The position numbers and the translations under genes are program-made. From positions 372,001 to 436,000 of the forward strand of contig CAZMSQ010000001.1 of the NCBI GenBank assembly GCA_964569025.1: a DNA stretch of 64,000 nucleotides. The letters run 5' to 3'. Of the stretch, positions 51,703-60,988 are shown in pieces. How positions within the stretch are numbered: position 1 is the stretch's first letter; every line of letters begins with the position of its first letter. Under the pieces are notes generated by a model. The model was not told the DNA's origin and did not search any database. It saw nothing but the letters and a program-made list of their open reading frames with translations. The DNA comes from CAZMSQ01 sp964569025 (GTDB lineage Bacteria > Bacteroidota > Bacteroidia > Chitinophagales > Saprospiraceae).

Positions 51703-53142
51703 TTAGGCCATGACCGCCTCAATCTGCTCATTAGTGAGCGTTGTGGGGCAGACATAATCAGTTTTTGGAACATCTGTCTTGGCAATTGCGTCAAATCCAC
51801 CGGCAATGTCAATCAGGTTTTCAAATCCGCGTGACTTCAAAATGGAAGTGGCGGTCATCGATCGGTATCCTCCCTTGCAGTGGAGGAAATAGGTGCTCTC
51901 TTTTGAGAGCTTATTCATGTTCTTATTAATGAAATCAAGGGGGAAGGAGTGCGCTCCTTCGACATGCTCGGCCAAAAATTCAGTTGGCTTGCGCACATCA
52001 AGGACCTCGCCGCTGAGTGAGGCAAAACGGCCTGCGAATTCTTCCGCAGAGATTGAAGTGATTGAATCGACTTCCTTACCTGCTTTTTTCCAGGCGTCAA
52101 TTCCACCCTCCAGATATCCAAGGGTATTATCGTAACCAACCCGGGAGAGCCTTGTAATGGTTTCTTCAATCCGACCCTCTTCTGCTACAACCACAATGGG
52201 TTGTTTCAGATCAGGAATCAGAGCTCCGACCCAAGGAGCAAAACTGCCATCGAGACCGATATTAATGGCATTGGGGACAAACCCATCCTTGAACGTCTGC
52301 TCATGACGTGTATCGAGTACCAATGCACCGTGCTGATTGACGACTTCTTCAAACGCATCTGGGTTCAAGGCAATAGAGCCGCGTTCGAGTACCTGATCGA
52401 AGTCCTGGTAGCCTTCTTTATTCAGTCTTGCATTTTCTGCAAAATAGGTAGGCGGGGGCAGCAGGCCCTCGGTGACTTCGTGAATAAACTCGTCACGCGT
52501 CATGTCCGCACGGAGTGCATAGTTGGTGGCTTTCTGATGTCCGAGTGTGTCCCAGGTTTCTTTACTCATGTTTTTCCCACAGGCTGATCCGGCACCGTGA
52601 GCGGGATAGACAATCACCTCATCAGGGAGGGTCATTATTTTTCCACGGAGGCTGTCATACAGCATGCCTGCAAGCTCCTCCTGCGTCATGTCTGCTGCTT
52701 TTTGAGCCAAGTCCGGACGGCCCACATCGCCGATGAACAAGGTGTCACCGCTGAAAATGGCGTGCTCTTTTCCATCAGCATCAATGAGCAAATAGGTTGT
52801 AGATTCAGGGGTGTGGCCCGGGGTGTGTAATACCTTGAAGGTCAGATCCCCAACTTTTAGAGTCTCACCATCTTTTGCCACGTGGACATCGTAGCTGGTT
52901 TTTGCAGTAGGACCATATACTATGGTGGCTCCCGTCTTTCGGGCAAGATCAATGTGGCCAGAAACGAAATCAGCATGAAAATGAGTTTCGAAGATATACT
53001 TCAACTTTGCACCCTCCATTTCAAGTTTGTCAATGTATGGCTGCGTTTCACGCAGTGGGTCAATGATGACAGCCTCACCATTTGATTCGATGTAATAGGC
53101 TCCCTGAGCCAGGCATCCGGTATAAATTTGCTCAAGTTTCAT
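51703..53142 (-). CDS. MBL-fold persulfide dioxygenase-like hydrolase with two rhodanese domains
   Basis: 479 residues from the ATG at 53142. The N-terminal ETHE1-type MBL domain carries TGCLAQGAYYIE, THFHADFVSGH (H54, H56, D58 region), LHTPGHTPEST and FSGDTLFIGDVGRPDL, the iron-ligand set of persulfide dioxygenases. Two rhodanese domains follow: the first (about 255-345) lacks a catalytic cysteine (VVVAEEGRIEE), the second (about 360-470) has HCKGGYRS with active Cys. This is the CstB-type arrangement that oxidises persulfide to sulfite/thiosulfate. The adjacent YeeE, ArsR and Crp genes fit sulfide detoxification. Confidence 0.93.
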   Translation of the reverse strand: MKLEQIYTGCLAQGAYYIESNGEAVIIDPLRETQPYIDKLEMEGAKLKYIFETHFHADFVSGHIDLARKTGATIVYGPTAKTSYDVHVAKDGETLKVGDLTFKVLHTPGHTPESTTYLLIDADGKEHAIFSGDTLFIGDVGRPDLAQKAADMTQEELAGMLYDSLRGKIMTLPDEVIVYPAHGAGSACGKNMSKETWDTLGHQKATNYALRADMTRDEFIHEVTEGLLPPPTYFAENARLNKEGYQDFDQVLERGSIALNPDAFEEVVNQHGALVLDTRHEQTFKDGFVPNAINIGLDGSFAPWVGALIPDLKQPIVVVAEEGRIEETITRLSRVGYDNTLGYLEGGIDAWKKAGKEVDSITSISAEEFAGRFASLSGEVLDVRKPTEFLAEHVEGAHSFPLDFINKNMNKLSKESTYFLHCKGGYRSMTATSILKSRGFENLIDIAGGFDAIAKTDVPKTDYVCPTTLTNEQIEAVMA

Positions 53143-53179
53143 GTGTAAAATTTTTTTTATATTGTTGGAAGAATGAAAG

Positions 53180-53187
53180 CAAAGATA
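53180..53187 (-). promoter_or_regulatory. Candidate -7 element TATCTTTG (MBL-rhodanese gene)
   Basis: Minus-strand match to TAnnTTTG, predicting a start site near 53175, about 33 bases before the ATG at 53142. Confidence 0.45.
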
Positions 53188-53209
53188 GGCAGTGGTCATG
53201 TCTTGAGTC

Positions 53210-53225
53210 TGTGACAGCAGTCACA
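53210..53225. promoter_or_regulatory. TGTGA-N6-TCACA palindrome (Crp/Fnr-type site)
   Basis: TGTGACAGCAGTCACA matches the CRP consensus exactly in both half-sites. Its centre is about 42 bases upstream of the inferred start site of the MBL-rhodanese gene, a class II activator position. The cluster encodes a Crp/Fnr protein with a matching recognition helix. Confidence 0.6.
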
Positions 53226-53418
53226 TTTGGAAATTCTAATATTTCCGGAATATCACTCGCTATTATGTCAGCTGCGCCTGAGAAGATACTGCTTTTGTTA
53301 TTGACTCTTTTATTTGCATGCCCGGGTATTTTGATTGCGCGGACATTTGAATGGGCGCCATTCTTTGAATATTGAAACTTCGTATCCTTACTATAGATTT
53401 TCCAAATTCAGGGTTGCA

Positions 53419-54621
53419 ATGGAACAAGCTGCACGAATTAAAGAGTTGGCAGACAGAATATTTCCAGAGGTAGTGTCACTGAGGAGGCACTTTCACCAAC
53501 ATCCTGAATTGTCTTTTGAGGAGCGGCAGACATCAGCTTTTATAGCGCAGATATTAAGGGAATGGGGCATTCCATTTCGAGAGGGGATTGGGGGTTTCGG
53601 TTTAGTTGCAGAAATCGGAACATCCGGAGGGGATGTTATTGCCCTCCGGGCAGACATGGATGCCCTGCCGATTCATGAGGCCAATGATGTGCCATATCGC
53701 TCCCAAAATGACGGCGTGATGCATGCGTGTGGCCACGACGTGCATACAGCATCACTGCTTGGTACTGCCTGGCTGCTCAATCAGCTCAGAGATGAGTTGC
53801 AGGGCAAGGTGACCTTGATTTTTCAACCTGCGGAGGAAAAGCTTCCGGGAGGTGCATCTCTGATGCTGAAAGATGGGATCTTTGCTGCCGTGAAGCCCGC
53901 AGCAATCTTCGGCCAGCATGTTCATCCACCCCTCACTGCCGGTAAGGTCGGTTTCAGAGCCGGGCCATACATGGCTTCAGCAGATGAACTGTACATTACT
54001 GTCAAGGGAAGAGGTGGCCATGGGGCCCTGCCTCACCAATGTATAGATCCGGTTGCCATGTCCGCTCATTTGATAACTGCCTTGCAACAGCTTGTCAGCA
54101 GATATGCCGACCCACTGGTGCCCTCAGTGCTGACGATCGGGAAGATTTTTTCCGAAGGTGGTGCGACAAATGTGATCCCGAATGTGGTGCATATGGAAGG
54201 AACTTTCCGGACATTCAATGAAGAGTGGCGGGATGAAGCACACAGGCGTATGAAGAAAATGGCCGAGGGACTGATAGAGGGCCTAGGGGGAGCTTGTGAC
54301 TTTCAGATTGTCAAAGGCTATCCATTTCTCGAGAATGATCCCAATCTGACGGTACGGTCTATGGATGATGCACGGCAATTTCTTGGAGAGGGCAACGTGG
54401 TCTCACTCGACCAACGGATGACTGCGGAAGATTTTGCTTGGTTTGCTCAAGAAGTACCGGGTTGCTTCTATCGTCTGGGTACTGGCAGTGAGTCCGGCGG
54501 AATGACAGCTCCCGTTCATACTGATATCTTTGATGTCGATGAGGAATGCCTCAGAACCGGAGTGGGCCTGATGGCCTGGCTCGGCATCCGCCAGCTTCAA
54601 CGGAAGCCACTGTCTAGTTAA
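53419..54621 (+). CDS. M20D-family amidohydrolase (N-acyl-amino-acid/hippurate hydrolase type)
   Basis: 400 residues from the ATG at 53419. Metal and catalytic motifs: ALRADMDALPIHE, MHACGHDVHTASLLGTAW with Cys and His ligands, FQPAEEKLPGGASLML and IFGQHVHPPL; a dimerisation (lid) domain follows (GRGGHGALPHQCIDP). These fit the HipO/IAA-amino acid hydrolase family of M20D peptidases. Its substrate (N-acetyl or N-benzoyl amino acids) cannot be read from the sequence. Divergent from the MBL-rhodanese gene. Confidence 0.92.
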   Translation: MEQAARIKELADRIFPEVVSLRRHFHQHPELSFEERQTSAFIAQILREWGIPFREGIGGFGLVAEIGTSGGDVIALRADMDALPIHEANDVPYRSQNDGVMHACGHDVHTASLLGTAWLLNQLRDELQGKVTLIFQPAEEKLPGGASLMLKDGIFAAVKPAAIFGQHVHPPLTAGKVGFRAGPYMASADELYITVKGRGGHGALPHQCIDPVAMSAHLITALQQLVSRYADPLVPSVLTIGKIFSEGGATNVIPNVVHMEGTFRTFNEEWRDEAHRRMKKMAEGLIEGLGGACDFQIVKGYPFLENDPNLTVRSMDDARQFLGEGNVVSLDQRMTAEDFAWFAQEVPGCFYRLGTGSESGGMTAPVHTDIFDVDEECLRTGVGLMAWLGIRQLQRKPLSS

Positions 54622-54639
54622 CATGACAAGCATTTTTTA

Positions 54640-54647
54640 TATTTTTG
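54640..54647 (+). promoter_or_regulatory. Candidate -7 element TATTTTTG (NtrC-type gene)
   Basis: Match to TAnnTTTG, about 65 bases before the ATG at 54712, in the gap after the amidohydrolase gene. Confidence 0.35.
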
Positions 54648-54711
54648 TCCTTGTCAGCCAAGAGTATCTACTTTGGCTGATTGGCAATACTTCACTTTAA
54701 TGACAATCAGC

Positions 54712-55881
54712 ATGGCGAGGATTCTTGTAGTGGACGATGAAGCAAGTATTCGGAAAACCCTTCGTGAAATTCTGGAATTTGAAAAATATCAGGTAGACGA
54801 GGCTTCCGATGGAATGGATGCGTTGGCACGTATCAAGCAACAAGACTATGATGTTGTCCTGATGGACATCAAAATGCCAAAGATGGATGGCATGGATGCA
54901 CTCGAGCGTTTGAGGTTGATCAGACCAGATTTGCCGGTTATCATGATCTCAGGGCACGCAAATATCGATACTGCTGTCGATGCAGTTAAGAAAGGGGCGT
55001 TTGATTTTATTTCAAAACCGCCAGATTTGAACCGCCTCCTGATTACGATGAGAAATGCACTCGACAAATCCGATTTGGTGTCTGAGGCAAAAACGCTCAA
55101 GAGCAAAATTCAAAAGTCTTCCTTGTCTCCGATGATAGGTGCCTCAGCGGCTTTGAAGTCGATTCAGGAGACCATCAGCAGGGTAGCACCTACAGATGCA
55201 CGCGTGTTGATAACTGGCAGCAACGGAACAGGTAAAGAGCTTGTGGCCAAATGGCTTCATGAAAAGAGTGAGCGTCGTGACGCTCCGCTTGTCGAAGTCA
55301 ATTGTGCAGCGATTCCCTCAGATCTCATCGAAAGTGAATTGTTCGGGCATGAGAAGGGTTCGTTTACCTCGGCCCATAAACAGCGCATTGGTAAGTTTGA
55401 ACAAGCCAACAGGGGTACTCTTTTTCTGGATGAAATCGGAGACATGAGCCTGACTGCTCAAGCAAAAGTCCTCCGAGCACTCCAGGAAAAGAAAATTACC
55501 CGTGTCGGTGGCGACAAGGAATTCCAGGTTGATGTCAGGGTGCTCGCGGCAACCAATAAAGACCTCAGGGAAGAAATTAAACGCGGGACATTTCGGGAAG
55601 ACCTCTATCATCGACTTGCAGTCATCATCATCGAAGTGCCACCCCTGAAAGATCGTCTCGAGGACATTCCGTTGCTTGTTGATCATTTTATTGGTTTGAT
55701 TTGTGAGGACCAAAGAGTGAAACCAAAAAACATCTCTGGCGAGGCTCTGGTAGCCCTCCAAAAGCTGCCATGGTCCGGCAATATCAGGGAGCTCAGAAAC
55801 GTTGTAGAACGTCTTGTCATTCTGAGTGGAAACTCTATTCAGAGTGAGGATGTGAACAAGTATGTCAACCCCGTTATTTAA
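54712..55881 (+). CDS. NtrC-type response regulator, AAA+ activator without C-terminal HTH
   Basis: 389 residues from the ATG at 54712 (an ATG at 54700 is also possible). The receiver domain has D8, D9 and phosphoacceptor D52 (VVLMDIKMPKMDG); the AAA+ domain follows with Walker A (SNGTGKE), EVNCAAIPSDLIESELFGHE, FLDEIGDMS and a later PWSGNIRELRNVVERLVIL. The GAFTGA loop that contacts sigma-54 reads GSFTSA. The protein ends about 20 residues after the AAA+ domain, without the Fis-type DNA-binding helix, so it must work without direct enhancer binding or through a partner. A widespread Bacteroidota form of the family. Confidence 0.92.
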   Translation: MARILVVDDEASIRKTLREILEFEKYQVDEASDGMDALARIKQQDYDVVLMDIKMPKMDGMDALERLRLIRPDLPVIMISGHANIDTAVDAVKKGAFDFISKPPDLNRLLITMRNALDKSDLVSEAKTLKSKIQKSSLSPMIGASAALKSIQETISRVAPTDARVLITGSNGTGKELVAKWLHEKSERRDAPLVEVNCAAIPSDLIESELFGHEKGSFTSAHKQRIGKFEQANRGTLFLDEIGDMSLTAQAKVLRALQEKKITRVGGDKEFQVDVRVLAATNKDLREEIKRGTFREDLYHRLAVIIIEVPPLKDRLEDIPLLVDHFIGLICEDQRVKPKNISGEALVALQKLPWSGNIRELRNVVERLVILSGNSIQSEDVNKYVNPVI

Positions 55882-55904
55882 AGGGAGACTTAGATTTCCA
55901 AGGT

Positions 55905-56660
55905 ATGCAGCAAAAAGATCAGGAGCGGCCGGTACTAATGACCGATGCTGACCCCAAAGATATCCACTCCCATAAGCGTAAAAAGTGGTCTGACCTCAAG
56001 GCTGAAAATTCGTGGACAATGTTCAAGGTCATCGCAGAATTTGTCGATGGACTTGAAATCATGAATAAGGTGGGTCCGTGTGTTTCCATTTTTGGCTCTG
56101 CACGAACTCAGCCAGACCACCCCTCCTATCAGCTGGCAGTTGAGATTGCACGTCGGATGGTTGACGAAGGGTACGGAATCATTACGGGTGGCGGTCCGGG
56201 TATCATGGAGGCCGGGAATAAAGGGGCCAGTATGGCTGGTGGAGAATCAGTAGGCTTGAATATCCAACTCCCGTTCGAGCAGAACAACAATCCCTATATC
56301 GATCCGGGGCTCAACCTAAACTTTAACTATTTCTTCATCCGGAAAGTCATGTTTGTCAAATATGCCCAGGCCTTTGTGGTTCTTCCCGGAGGCTTTGGTA
56401 CCCTTGACGAGCTCTTCGAGGTCCTGACACTTGTCCAGACAAACAAGGTGAGCCCTCTTCCGGTCATTCTTGTCGACAAGAGTTATTGGGGTGGCTTGAA
56501 AGAATGGATCGTGTCAGTCATGGCCCGTGAAAAGAAAATCAGCCCGAAGGATATTGACCTGATTCATGTCGTTGATACCGCGGACGAGGTGGCGGGAATC
56601 ATTAATAACTTCTATAATGAAGAGCGTCAGGGCCGTCTCGAGCCGAATTATCAGCTCTGA
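55905..56660 (+). CDS. LOG-family (TIGR00730) nucleotide phosphoribohydrolase-like protein
   Basis: 251 residues. Rossmann-type LOG/lysine-decarboxylase-like fold: GPCVSIFGSARTQPDHP, TGGGPGIMEAGNKGA and the signature PGGFGTLDELFE. Proteins of this family cleave nucleoside monophosphates (cytokinin riboside 5'-monophosphate phosphoribohydrolase in plants) or act as generic nucleotide-binding enzymes; activity here is inferred. Start lies 23 bases after the NtrC-type gene. Confidence 0.92.
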   Translation: MQQKDQERPVLMTDADPKDIHSHKRKKWSDLKAENSWTMFKVIAEFVDGLEIMNKVGPCVSIFGSARTQPDHPSYQLAVEIARRMVDEGYGIITGGGPGIMEAGNKGASMAGGESVGLNIQLPFEQNNNPYIDPGLNLNFNYFFIRKVMFVKYAQAFVVLPGGFGTLDELFEVLTLVQTNKVSPLPVILVDKSYWGGLKEWIVSVMAREKKISPKDIDLIHVVDTADEVAGIINNFYNEERQGRLEPNYQL

Positions 56661-56684
56661 TGATGAAGCGCCCTCCCAAAATGG

Positions 56685-59600
56685 TTACCGAAGAATTGTG
56701 ATGTCGCCTTTCAAAATGAGCCCGTTCGCTACGTCCAGTTTGAGTATGTAATAATAGGTGCCTTGCGGAAGCATTGAGCCGTCAGGGCCTTGCCCTCCCC
56801 AGTCATTTTTGTACGGCTTGGCAGAGTAGACCACATCACCCCATCTGTTCAAAATGACAAGTTCAGAGTCTGATCTGTTTCTACAATTCCCATCCTCCAA
56901 GAACTCAATAATGAACAGGTCGTTATTCCCGTCTCCATTGGGAGTAATGGCATTAGGAATCCCTTCCGGTTCAAGGAGCGAGGTGGGGGTTATTTCTACC
57001 CACACAATGGCTGTATCGCATTGATTTGGGCATTCAGGGGTGCACACTGAATAGGAAAAGTAGTCGGTTCCGCAAAAACCCGGGTTGGCTGAGTACTGAG
57101 CGCTGTTGTCAGATCCGAGGAGGACCATTCCATGATTTGGTTCGCTCAGAATCGAAGGGACCGGCAGAAATGGAATCTGGTCATTGGCAAGTATCGGAAT
57201 ATCTGCCATATTGCTTCCGGTAGGAATAATGAAAATGTCATCTGATAAGTCAGGTGGTAGGCTGCTGAGGAGAATGAGCGTGTCTGCGTCATAGTCAGGG
57301 CATTCTGTGGAAGACAGCGTCCATACCACAAGATGGGCAGCAAGTGGAGGATTGGAGATGATCGCTGTGGTAGCAGCTGTGGGGTCTGAAATGAAGGCTC
57401 CTGTTGGCGAGGACCACCTGCCGGTAATCGGGTCCAGAGGAAGGTTGCCAGAGATGAAAACCGGTTCTGACCAACAGACCTTGAGGCTGTCATCCAGAGC
57501 AGCTTCTTCTAAAAAAACGGACTGGAGGATTTCGATGGTATCACGGGCAGAACAGCCATTGGAAGCTGATTGGGCAGTTGCTATGTAGATTCCTGGTCTT
57601 GTGACCAGGGGGTTGGGAGATTCTGAGCCTTCAAGAATTTCGCCTTCCACCGCGACCCAGGAGATTGCCACGCCTGGTGTGAAAACGCCTTCAATCTGAA
57701 GAGGGTCATCCTCACACTGACTAACAATGTCCGGTCCCAGTGAAACGAGCGGGGCAACTGTATCTGCCCAAATGGTAAATGTATCTTTTGACATGCAACC
57801 GTTTGTGGGATGGCTGACTGTCACCGCAATCATGCCAGGACTGCTGACAACTGGCTCGGGAGTTTGGAATCCGGATTCAATGAACGCGCCCAATGAAGTC
57901 CATTCGAAAAGCAGATTACTTGGTATGACAGAGTCGGATGGTTGAATCACAATCTTGGGCAGTAAGCAGGTGATTGTATCTGGTGTGTTCCACTGAATTG
58001 ACGGGGCAATGGTATCCTGTTCGACTTGAATATGGGCGGAATCCTTACACCCATTGATGGTATCGGTGATAATCAGTTTGTAGGTGCCGCCTTGAATGAC
58101 GTTTACTGACTCTTTTGTGGAGAATGGGGAGTTAAAAAAGAGCCATTGAAAGCTGAGATCATGTGCCCCAGAGGAAAGTGTCCCATCAAGAGTTACCTCA
58201 GGAATAGTGCAGGTCAGATTTCCAGAACTGGCGATGGCAGCATCAGGAGAAAGGGTGTCAACAAGAACTGAAAGTGTGTCAGTTGACAGACATCCATTCT
58301 CAAATAGGGCCTCAGTAATATACACACCCGGCGTGGTTACAACAATGGATTCCGAATCAATAACAACTTGTCCATCTGGAAAAATCCAACTCAGCTGGAT
58401 TTTTGTATTATTTCCAGTTGTCTCGACCAGCGTTGCGGTGGGGTTTTTGCAGGTCAATGTATCAGGTGGCAGAATGAAGAGTGGTGGCGCGAAAGTGTCC
58501 TGCTCAACGGTAATCGTAAGAGATTGAGAACACCCGTTTATTCCGGTGGCCATAAGGGCGAATGTCCCGGGATCGGTGACCATAAGCGAATCTCCCGGAG
58601 GGTGTCCATTCCAGACGAGGATGGTGCCTGGTGACGATTGCCCAGTCAACCAGACGATGGTGTCGCGGCATGTGAGTGTATCTGTGGAAGCCTGAAGAGG
58701 TGGTGCAATCGTATCGGCCGGTACGAGTATAGAATCTGTAGATAGACAACCATTGGAACTTTTGGCAGTAAAGACATATAGACCAGGATGCGGGGTGAGC
58801 GCCTCCAGAGTGTTTGCAGTGAATTGTTGTGGTCCTTGCCACAAGAAAGAATCGGCACTCGGTTCGATTTGAGCATAAAGCACAGCCAGTGTATCAGCAC
58901 AGGAAATGGTTTCGGCGGTCAGAGTCAGTTGTGGGGCTATCGTATCAGTGGTTACCTCCGTCGAGGCACTGGCGCTGCATCCATTGGATAGTGTTGCGGT
59001 CAGAATGTAGGTTCCTGCCAGGGAGGTGAATGTGTCTGGAGCTGTGGATGTAAATGATTGAGGCCCGGTCCAAATCCCGCTTGCGAAAGCCGGAAGTATG
59101 GTTCCGGTTAATTCAGCTAATGGATGTACACAGGTTATGGTGGTTGATTGTGTAGTGACCACTGGCAAACTGGTATCGGCTTCGATGGTGATGAGGGCTG
59201 AATCAATACACCCGTTATCAGTTCGTGAAACTTGAAGCCGATAGATGCCTGGTTCCGAAACGAGGAGGGATGGTACAGTATATTGGAATCCATTCAGACC
59301 CTTCCACAAGAAGCTCAGGGAGTCTGCTGGGAGAGAAGGCGAAGCATCCAGCGTGATTTCAGTAACAAGGCAACTGATTACAGAATCTGAGTGGGTGACC
59401 AGAAGGTGAGGGGGAGTCGTATCAATAGAGACTAACACCTGGGTGCTGTCAGCACATTGAGGGAACCCTGGATTCGGGTAAGAGACCGTGAGTTGATACA
59501 GACCTGCTTCAGAGACAGACGCAACAGGAGTATGGGTCGGGATTGGATCAGGTGTGCCCGATAGTGATTTCCAGCTGAATGCAATGAATGAATCAGTCTG

Positions 59601-60953
59601 GGATGCAATCCCGTTGAGCAAAACAGTATCTCTCACGCAGGTCAAGGGGTCCGGCGTTGAAACGATGGCTATTGGGTCAACGACCGTGAGAGAGACCGCA
59701 ATGGTGCTGTCGCACCCTGTTTGCGACGCATTCGGTAAGGTCACCCGATAGTTGCCTTGCTGGTCAAATAACTGATTGCCAATCTGTATATTTTGACCGC
59801 TGCATATGGTCGTGTCAAGGGTGCTTAAAAGTGTGTCCAGTATGGTCAGTTGTACCCTGACGAAACTGTCACACCCCTCTGAGTTCAGCAGGTCAAATTC
59901 ATACACTCCTGTCTGCTTAAGCATGCTGTCTGCAAAAATGGTAGTTTCACCAGCACAGAGGGTGACGATTGTGTCAATAGGATCAGGGGTAGATAAGAGG
60001 ATGATTGTCATACACGAATCCGAAAGGGAGCCGCAGAAAGAGGGAATGGTTCCCAAAAGGTCTTCCCTGAGGGCGGATAATAAATGGTGGTTGGAAGGCT
60101 TGGGAAGAAGCGCTGAATCTTCAAGTGCATAAGAAAAACCACAGAGTTGATACACCCCAGGTGTTGCTCCGCCTAACAGCAGGCTGTCAGCGAAATCAAT
60201 GATGGTATCATTCTTCGCAATAACAAGCGTGGTATGATATTCAGCAGAATCAGGGAAACCACTTGGAAAAGTGAGTGCAGGGCTTATCGGGGCATTGGTA
60301 GCAGAATCACCCGAACAATAAAACAGGGAGTCGGGGCTGATTTGACCAGGATGAGCTTGACACGGGACACATTCGAGGTCTGACTCATCGCAAAAACTGA
60401 TATCAAAATCTGTCAATAATCCGGCATCCATCTGGCTCTTGTCCGAGATGCTCAGCGTCCACAAGCCAACAACCGGACCGGAGTCAAAATCTTCAAGACA
60501 ATCCGAATGTGGATGATAGGATCCGGTAAAATTTTGGAAAAACCCCCAATTTACGGTATTGGTCCACACAGCCGGGAATCCGGGGTCAGGAAATGCACTC
60601 TGCCCACAAGGCACAAACCGAATATCCCAACTGCTGAAGTCTGTCTGACCCGATAAGGTAGTGGGTGCTGGCCCAATGAGGTTCACAACTTGCCCTGAGG
60701 GCGAGCTCAGCGAGATGCTCAAATCTCCGACAAAACTGTGCTGAAAGGATAATGTGACTTGACAAACGCCTTGGTTTGGGCTCCCCAAATCATTGTTTTG
60801 AGCGCTATCTACACGAAGGATGTAATTTCTGGTATTGTCATCCGGAATGGGTTGTGGGCATCCGGCACAGATACACTGAGCGCATAATTGTGAATGGAAT
60901 AACACGAACACAGCACAGAAGAGAAGGAAAGGAGTAATTGTCTTGACGAGCAT
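56685..60953 (-). CDS. Giant CHU_C protein with P-domain and 9 Ig-like repeats, 1422 aa
   Basis: Secreted protein; signal peptide from the ATG at 60953. Residues about 55-190 resemble a proprotein-convertase P-domain (VTLSFQHSFVGDLSISLSSP ... GPVVGLWTLSISDKSQMDAG). Two short repeats of about 45 residues (CAGE/CSGQ ... GCDS type) follow, then nine Ig-like repeats of about 80 residues (about 434-1154) with LTC ... NGC pairs, and the same C-terminal cassette as the 1725-residue protein (CPDYDADT, CTPECPNQCDTA) before CHU_C (IPNAITPNGDGNND ... ILNRWGDVVYSAK). No PorP/SprF gene is adjacent. Confidence 0.9.
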   Translation of the reverse strand: MLVKTITPFLLFCAVFVLFHSQLCAQCICAGCPQPIPDDNTRNYILRVDSAQNNDLGSPNQGVCQVTLSFQHSFVGDLSISLSSPSGQVVNLIGPAPTTLSGQTDFSSWDIRFVPCGQSAFPDPGFPAVWTNTVNWGFFQNFTGSYHPHSDCLEDFDSGPVVGLWTLSISDKSQMDAGLLTDFDISFCDESDLECVPCQAHPGQISPDSLFYCSGDSATNAPISPALTFPSGFPDSAEYHTTLVIAKNDTIIDFADSLLLGGATPGVYQLCGFSYALEDSALLPKPSNHHLLSALREDLLGTIPSFCGSLSDSCMTIILLSTPDPIDTIVTLCAGETTIFADSMLKQTGVYEFDLLNSEGCDSFVRVQLTILDTLLSTLDTTICSGQNIQIGNQLFDQQGNYRVTLPNASQTGCDSTIAVSLTVVDPIAIVSTPDPLTCVRDTVLLNGIASQTDSFIAFSWKSLSGTPDPIPTHTPVASVSEAGLYQLTVSYPNPGFPQCADSTQVLVSIDTTPPHLLVTHSDSVISCLVTEITLDASPSLPADSLSFLWKGLNGFQYTVPSLLVSEPGIYRLQVSRTDNGCIDSALITIEADTSLPVVTTQSTTITCVHPLAELTGTILPAFASGIWTGPQSFTSTAPDTFTSLAGTYILTATLSNGCSASASTEVTTDTIAPQLTLTAETISCADTLAVLYAQIEPSADSFLWQGPQQFTANTLEALTPHPGLYVFTAKSSNGCLSTDSILVPADTIAPPLQASTDTLTCRDTIVWLTGQSSPGTILVWNGHPPGDSLMVTDPGTFALMATGINGCSQSLTITVEQDTFAPPLFILPPDTLTCKNPTATLVETTGNNTKIQLSWIFPDGQVVIDSESIVVTTPGVYITEALFENGCLSTDTLSVLVDTLSPDAAIASSGNLTCTIPEVTLDGTLSSGAHDLSFQWLFFNSPFSTKESVNVIQGGTYKLIITDTINGCKDSAHIQVEQDTIAPSIQWNTPDTITCLLPKIVIQPSDSVIPSNLLFEWTSLGAFIESGFQTPEPVVSSPGMIAVTVSHPTNGCMSKDTFTIWADTVAPLVSLGPDIVSQCEDDPLQIEGVFTPGVAISWVAVEGEILEGSESPNPLVTRPGIYIATAQSASNGCSARDTIEILQSVFLEEAALDDSLKVCWSEPVFISGNLPLDPITGRWSSPTGAFISDPTAATTAIISNPPLAAHLVVWTLSSTECPDYDADTLILLSSLPPDLSDDIFIIPTGSNMADIPILANDQIPFLPVPSILSEPNHGMVLLGSDNSAQYSANPGFCGTDYFSYSVCTPECPNQCDTAIVWVEITPTSLLEPEGIPNAITPNGDGNNDLFIIEFLEDGNCRNRSDSELVILNRWGDVVYSAKPYKNDWGGQGPDGSMLPQGTYYYILKLDVANGLILKGDITILR
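57490..59650 (-). repeat. Nine Ig-like repeats of about 80 residues in the 1422-residue protein
   Basis: Units spaced about 80 residues (about 240 bp). Shared core: LTC/ISC at the start, W or F in the middle, NGCxxxD before the joiner DTxAP. The unit is the same family as the repeats in the 1725-residue protein but shorter. Confidence 0.8.
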
Positions 60954-60988
60954 GCGCCAAAGTTGATTCCGGTTGGTTTATAAAGATA

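Noticed and set aside
53082..53375. 97-residue plus-strand open frame before the amidohydrolase gene
   Set aside because: Begins inside the MBL-rhodanese gene and covers its promoter and the CRP-type site; no family-like features.
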